Program-made: the position numbers and the translations under genes
Part shown: positions 12,974 through 14,198 of the stretch, one piece after another
Numbering within the stretch: position 1 is the first letter of the stretch
How the letters are laid out: every line of letters begins with the position of its first letter
Notes under the pieces: generated by a model
Seen by the model: the letters and a program-made list of their open reading frames with translations, nothing else
Told to the model about the DNA's origin: nothing
The model's database searches: none
DNA from: an uncultured Collinsella sp.
GTDB lineage: Bacteria; Actinomycetota; Coriobacteriia; Coriobacteriales; Coriobacteriaceae
NCBI GenBank assembly: GCA_900545835.1
Contig: URBB01000048.1
Location: forward strand, 1-14,198
Direction: 5' to 3'
Length of the DNA stretch: 14,198 nt

Positions 12974-14165
12974 CTAGTTGCGCCTAAGGTGGACGACGGT
13001 CTCGCAGTGGAAGGTTTGTGGGAACAGGTCGACTGGCGTGATCTTTACGGGGGAGAAGGTGCCTTCTTCGACAAAGCGTTTGAGATCGCGCGCCAGGGTG
13101 GCCGGGTCGCAGCTCACGTAGGCGACATCGCGGGCACTCGTGCTGGCGATAAGGCCGATCGCCTCGGGGGCGAGGCCTGCGCGCGGCGGGTCGACCACCA
13201 AGATGTCGGCATCCTGGTCGGGGAACTCGCGCACCGCGTCTCCGCCAATGACGTCGACGTTATCAAGCTTGTTGATTTCCAGGTTACGGCGTAGATCGCG
13301 CACGGCGGGGCCGTAGGCCTCGACGGCAGCGACAAAGTCGCAGCGGCGGGCGAGCGGCAGGGTAAAGGTGCCGGCACCGCAGTACAGGTCCACGGCAAGC
13401 TCGTCTTCCTGCGGGTCGAGCGCTTCCATGACAAGATCGATCAAAATCTCGGCACCCTTGGTGTTGACCTGGAAAAAAGACGGGGCAGACAAGCGCATCT
13501 GACCATCGGCGATATTCTCGGTCCATGAGCCCTCTCCGGCGAGCATTTCGACCTTGGAGACACGGCGGGCCTTCTTTTCGCCCTTGCTCATCACGCGCAC
13601 GATGCTCGTGGGATGAGCGGCGTCCGCCAGCACGCGGGAGACCTGCGAGCGCGGAAAAGAGCCTGTGGGCGTCCAGAGTGCGACCTCGAGTGCCTTGGTG
13701 CGGCGCGATGCGCGAATGCCCACGCGTTCGAGCCCCAAGTCATGGCTGCCGCTTAGATAGTTGAGTGCGCCGACGACCGATTTGAGTGCCTTCGGGAAGC
13801 GCTTATCGAACAGCGGACACATATCGACGGTCACGATTTTGCTGGGGTCGACACCGTGCATGCCAAGGCGCACGCGACCGTTGACGACGGTCGGTTCGAG
13901 CTCGATTTTATTGCGGTAGCCCCAATCATCCTTGGTGTGGCGGATGGGTTGCACCAGTTCATCGACTTGATCGGGGCTGAACTTGCCGATACGCTCGAGC
14001 GTGGAGCGCAGATTTTGCTCCTTGGCGGCGAGCTGTGCCGTGCGTGAGAGATTGCCCCACGAGCAGCCGCCGCAGATGCCCACGAAGGGGCAGGGAGGCT
14101 GAATGCGATCGGGGCTTGGCTCCAGAATCTCGGTGGTGCGGGCGCGCATGAATGACTTGCCGTCC
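12974..14165 (-). CDS. rlmD: 23S rRNA (uracil-C5)-methyltransferase, RlmD/TrmA family, 5'-truncated
   Basis: This enzyme uses S-adenosylmethionine to methylate C5 of a uracil in RNA. Visible are the [4Fe-4S] cluster cysteines C-x5-C-x2-C (CPFVGICGGC), with the fourth Cys in VDMCPLF. The SAM-binding motif is LAVDLYCGAGTFTLPLA, the acidic motif VVDPPRAGL, the catalytic VSCDPATLARDL, and the C-terminal HCETVVHL. The N-terminal TRAM domain is mostly missing because the contig ends. The apparent start MGSEMCIRDR is translated Nextera adapter and is not part of the gene, so no native start is present. About 397 native codons remain. RlmD (U1939) is the common member in such genomes, but RlmCD-type specificity cannot be excluded. 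Confidence 0.9.
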
Positions 14166-14198
14166 CTGTCTCTTATACACATCTCCGAGCCCACGAGA
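14166..14198 (+). other. Nextera/Tn5 adapter sequence (library artefact)
   Basis: CTGTCTCTTATACACATCT (14166-14184) is the 19-bp Tn5 mosaic end used in Nextera libraries. It is followed by CCGAGCCCACGAGA (14185-14198), the start of the read-2 adapter tail. These 33 bases are not genomic. They create a false start for the methyltransferase on the minus strand. Confidence 0.98.

Noticed and set aside
14166..14194. Native N-terminus of the rRNA methyltransferase
   Set aside because: These codons (MGSEMCIRDR) are translated Nextera adapter.

Overview
The window looks like a piece of a Collinsella-type actinobacterial (Coriobacteriia) chromosome. The coding sequence is GC-rich with C/G-ending codons, the -10 boxes and Shine-Dalgarno sites are easy to read, and the gene content is housekeeping. 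This assignment is inferred from protein flavour and composition; no 16S or marker gene is present. Both ends show that this is an assembled contig. The right end (14166-14198) is Nextera/Tn5 adapter sequence. The first ~90 bases encode a PhnC-like ABC-ATPase tail fused in frame to XseA, probably a chimera.

Layout, left to right. (1) 1-1631 (+): the 3' part of xseA, then xseB and a HIT-family hydrolase. (2) 1673-3861 (+): a LysR-type regulator followed by a 12-TM-type MFS transporter, in visibly more AT-rich DNA than its neighbours and closed by a terminator; this looks like an accessory insert. (3) 3964-7813: acetate metabolism, with two tandem acetate kinase paralogues (+), each with its own terminator, facing a convergent phosphotransacetylase gene (-). 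Copy 1 of AckA departs from the canonical motifs at three aligned positions. (4) 7814-8045: a divergent regulatory region with two back-to-back TATAAT boxes, a terminator-like hairpin in the pta leader and two hairpins in the glf leader. (5) 8046-10272 (+): UDP-galactopyranose mutase overlapping a family-2 glycosyltransferase, a surface-glycan pair. (6) 10273-10644: non-coding DNA dominated by two long nested hairpins. (7) 10645-14165 (-): an RlmD/TrmA-type 23S rRNA uracil methyltransferase (5' truncated by the contig end), a DJ-1/PfpI protein, Maf nucleotide pyrophosphatase (ATGA overlap) and a P1/DmpA-family peptidase.

The most interesting signal is not a gene. Three long nested inverted repeats (E1 6691-6817, E2 10304-10415, E3 10508-10632) each lie 12-31 bases after a stop codon (pta, the glycosyltransferase, the P1 peptidase). 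All three are in the same orientation relative to that gene. They share a skeleton of arm, GTCCT, inner hairpin, GCGGAA, complementary arm, but the 21-29 bp arms differ from copy to copy while staying almost perfectly self-complementary. E2 and E3 also share bulge and loop sequences around a 9-bp inner stem whose sequence changes on both sides. This has the look of an undescribed structured 3'-UTR repeat family in which structure, not arm sequence, is conserved.

The acetate kinase and phosphotransacetylase genes together give the acetyl-CoA to acetyl-phosphate to acetate ATP-yielding route. Glf and the glycosyltransferase would supply and possibly use galactofuranose for cell-surface polymer. 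The minus-strand cluster groups RNA modification, nucleotide sanitation and peptide turnover.
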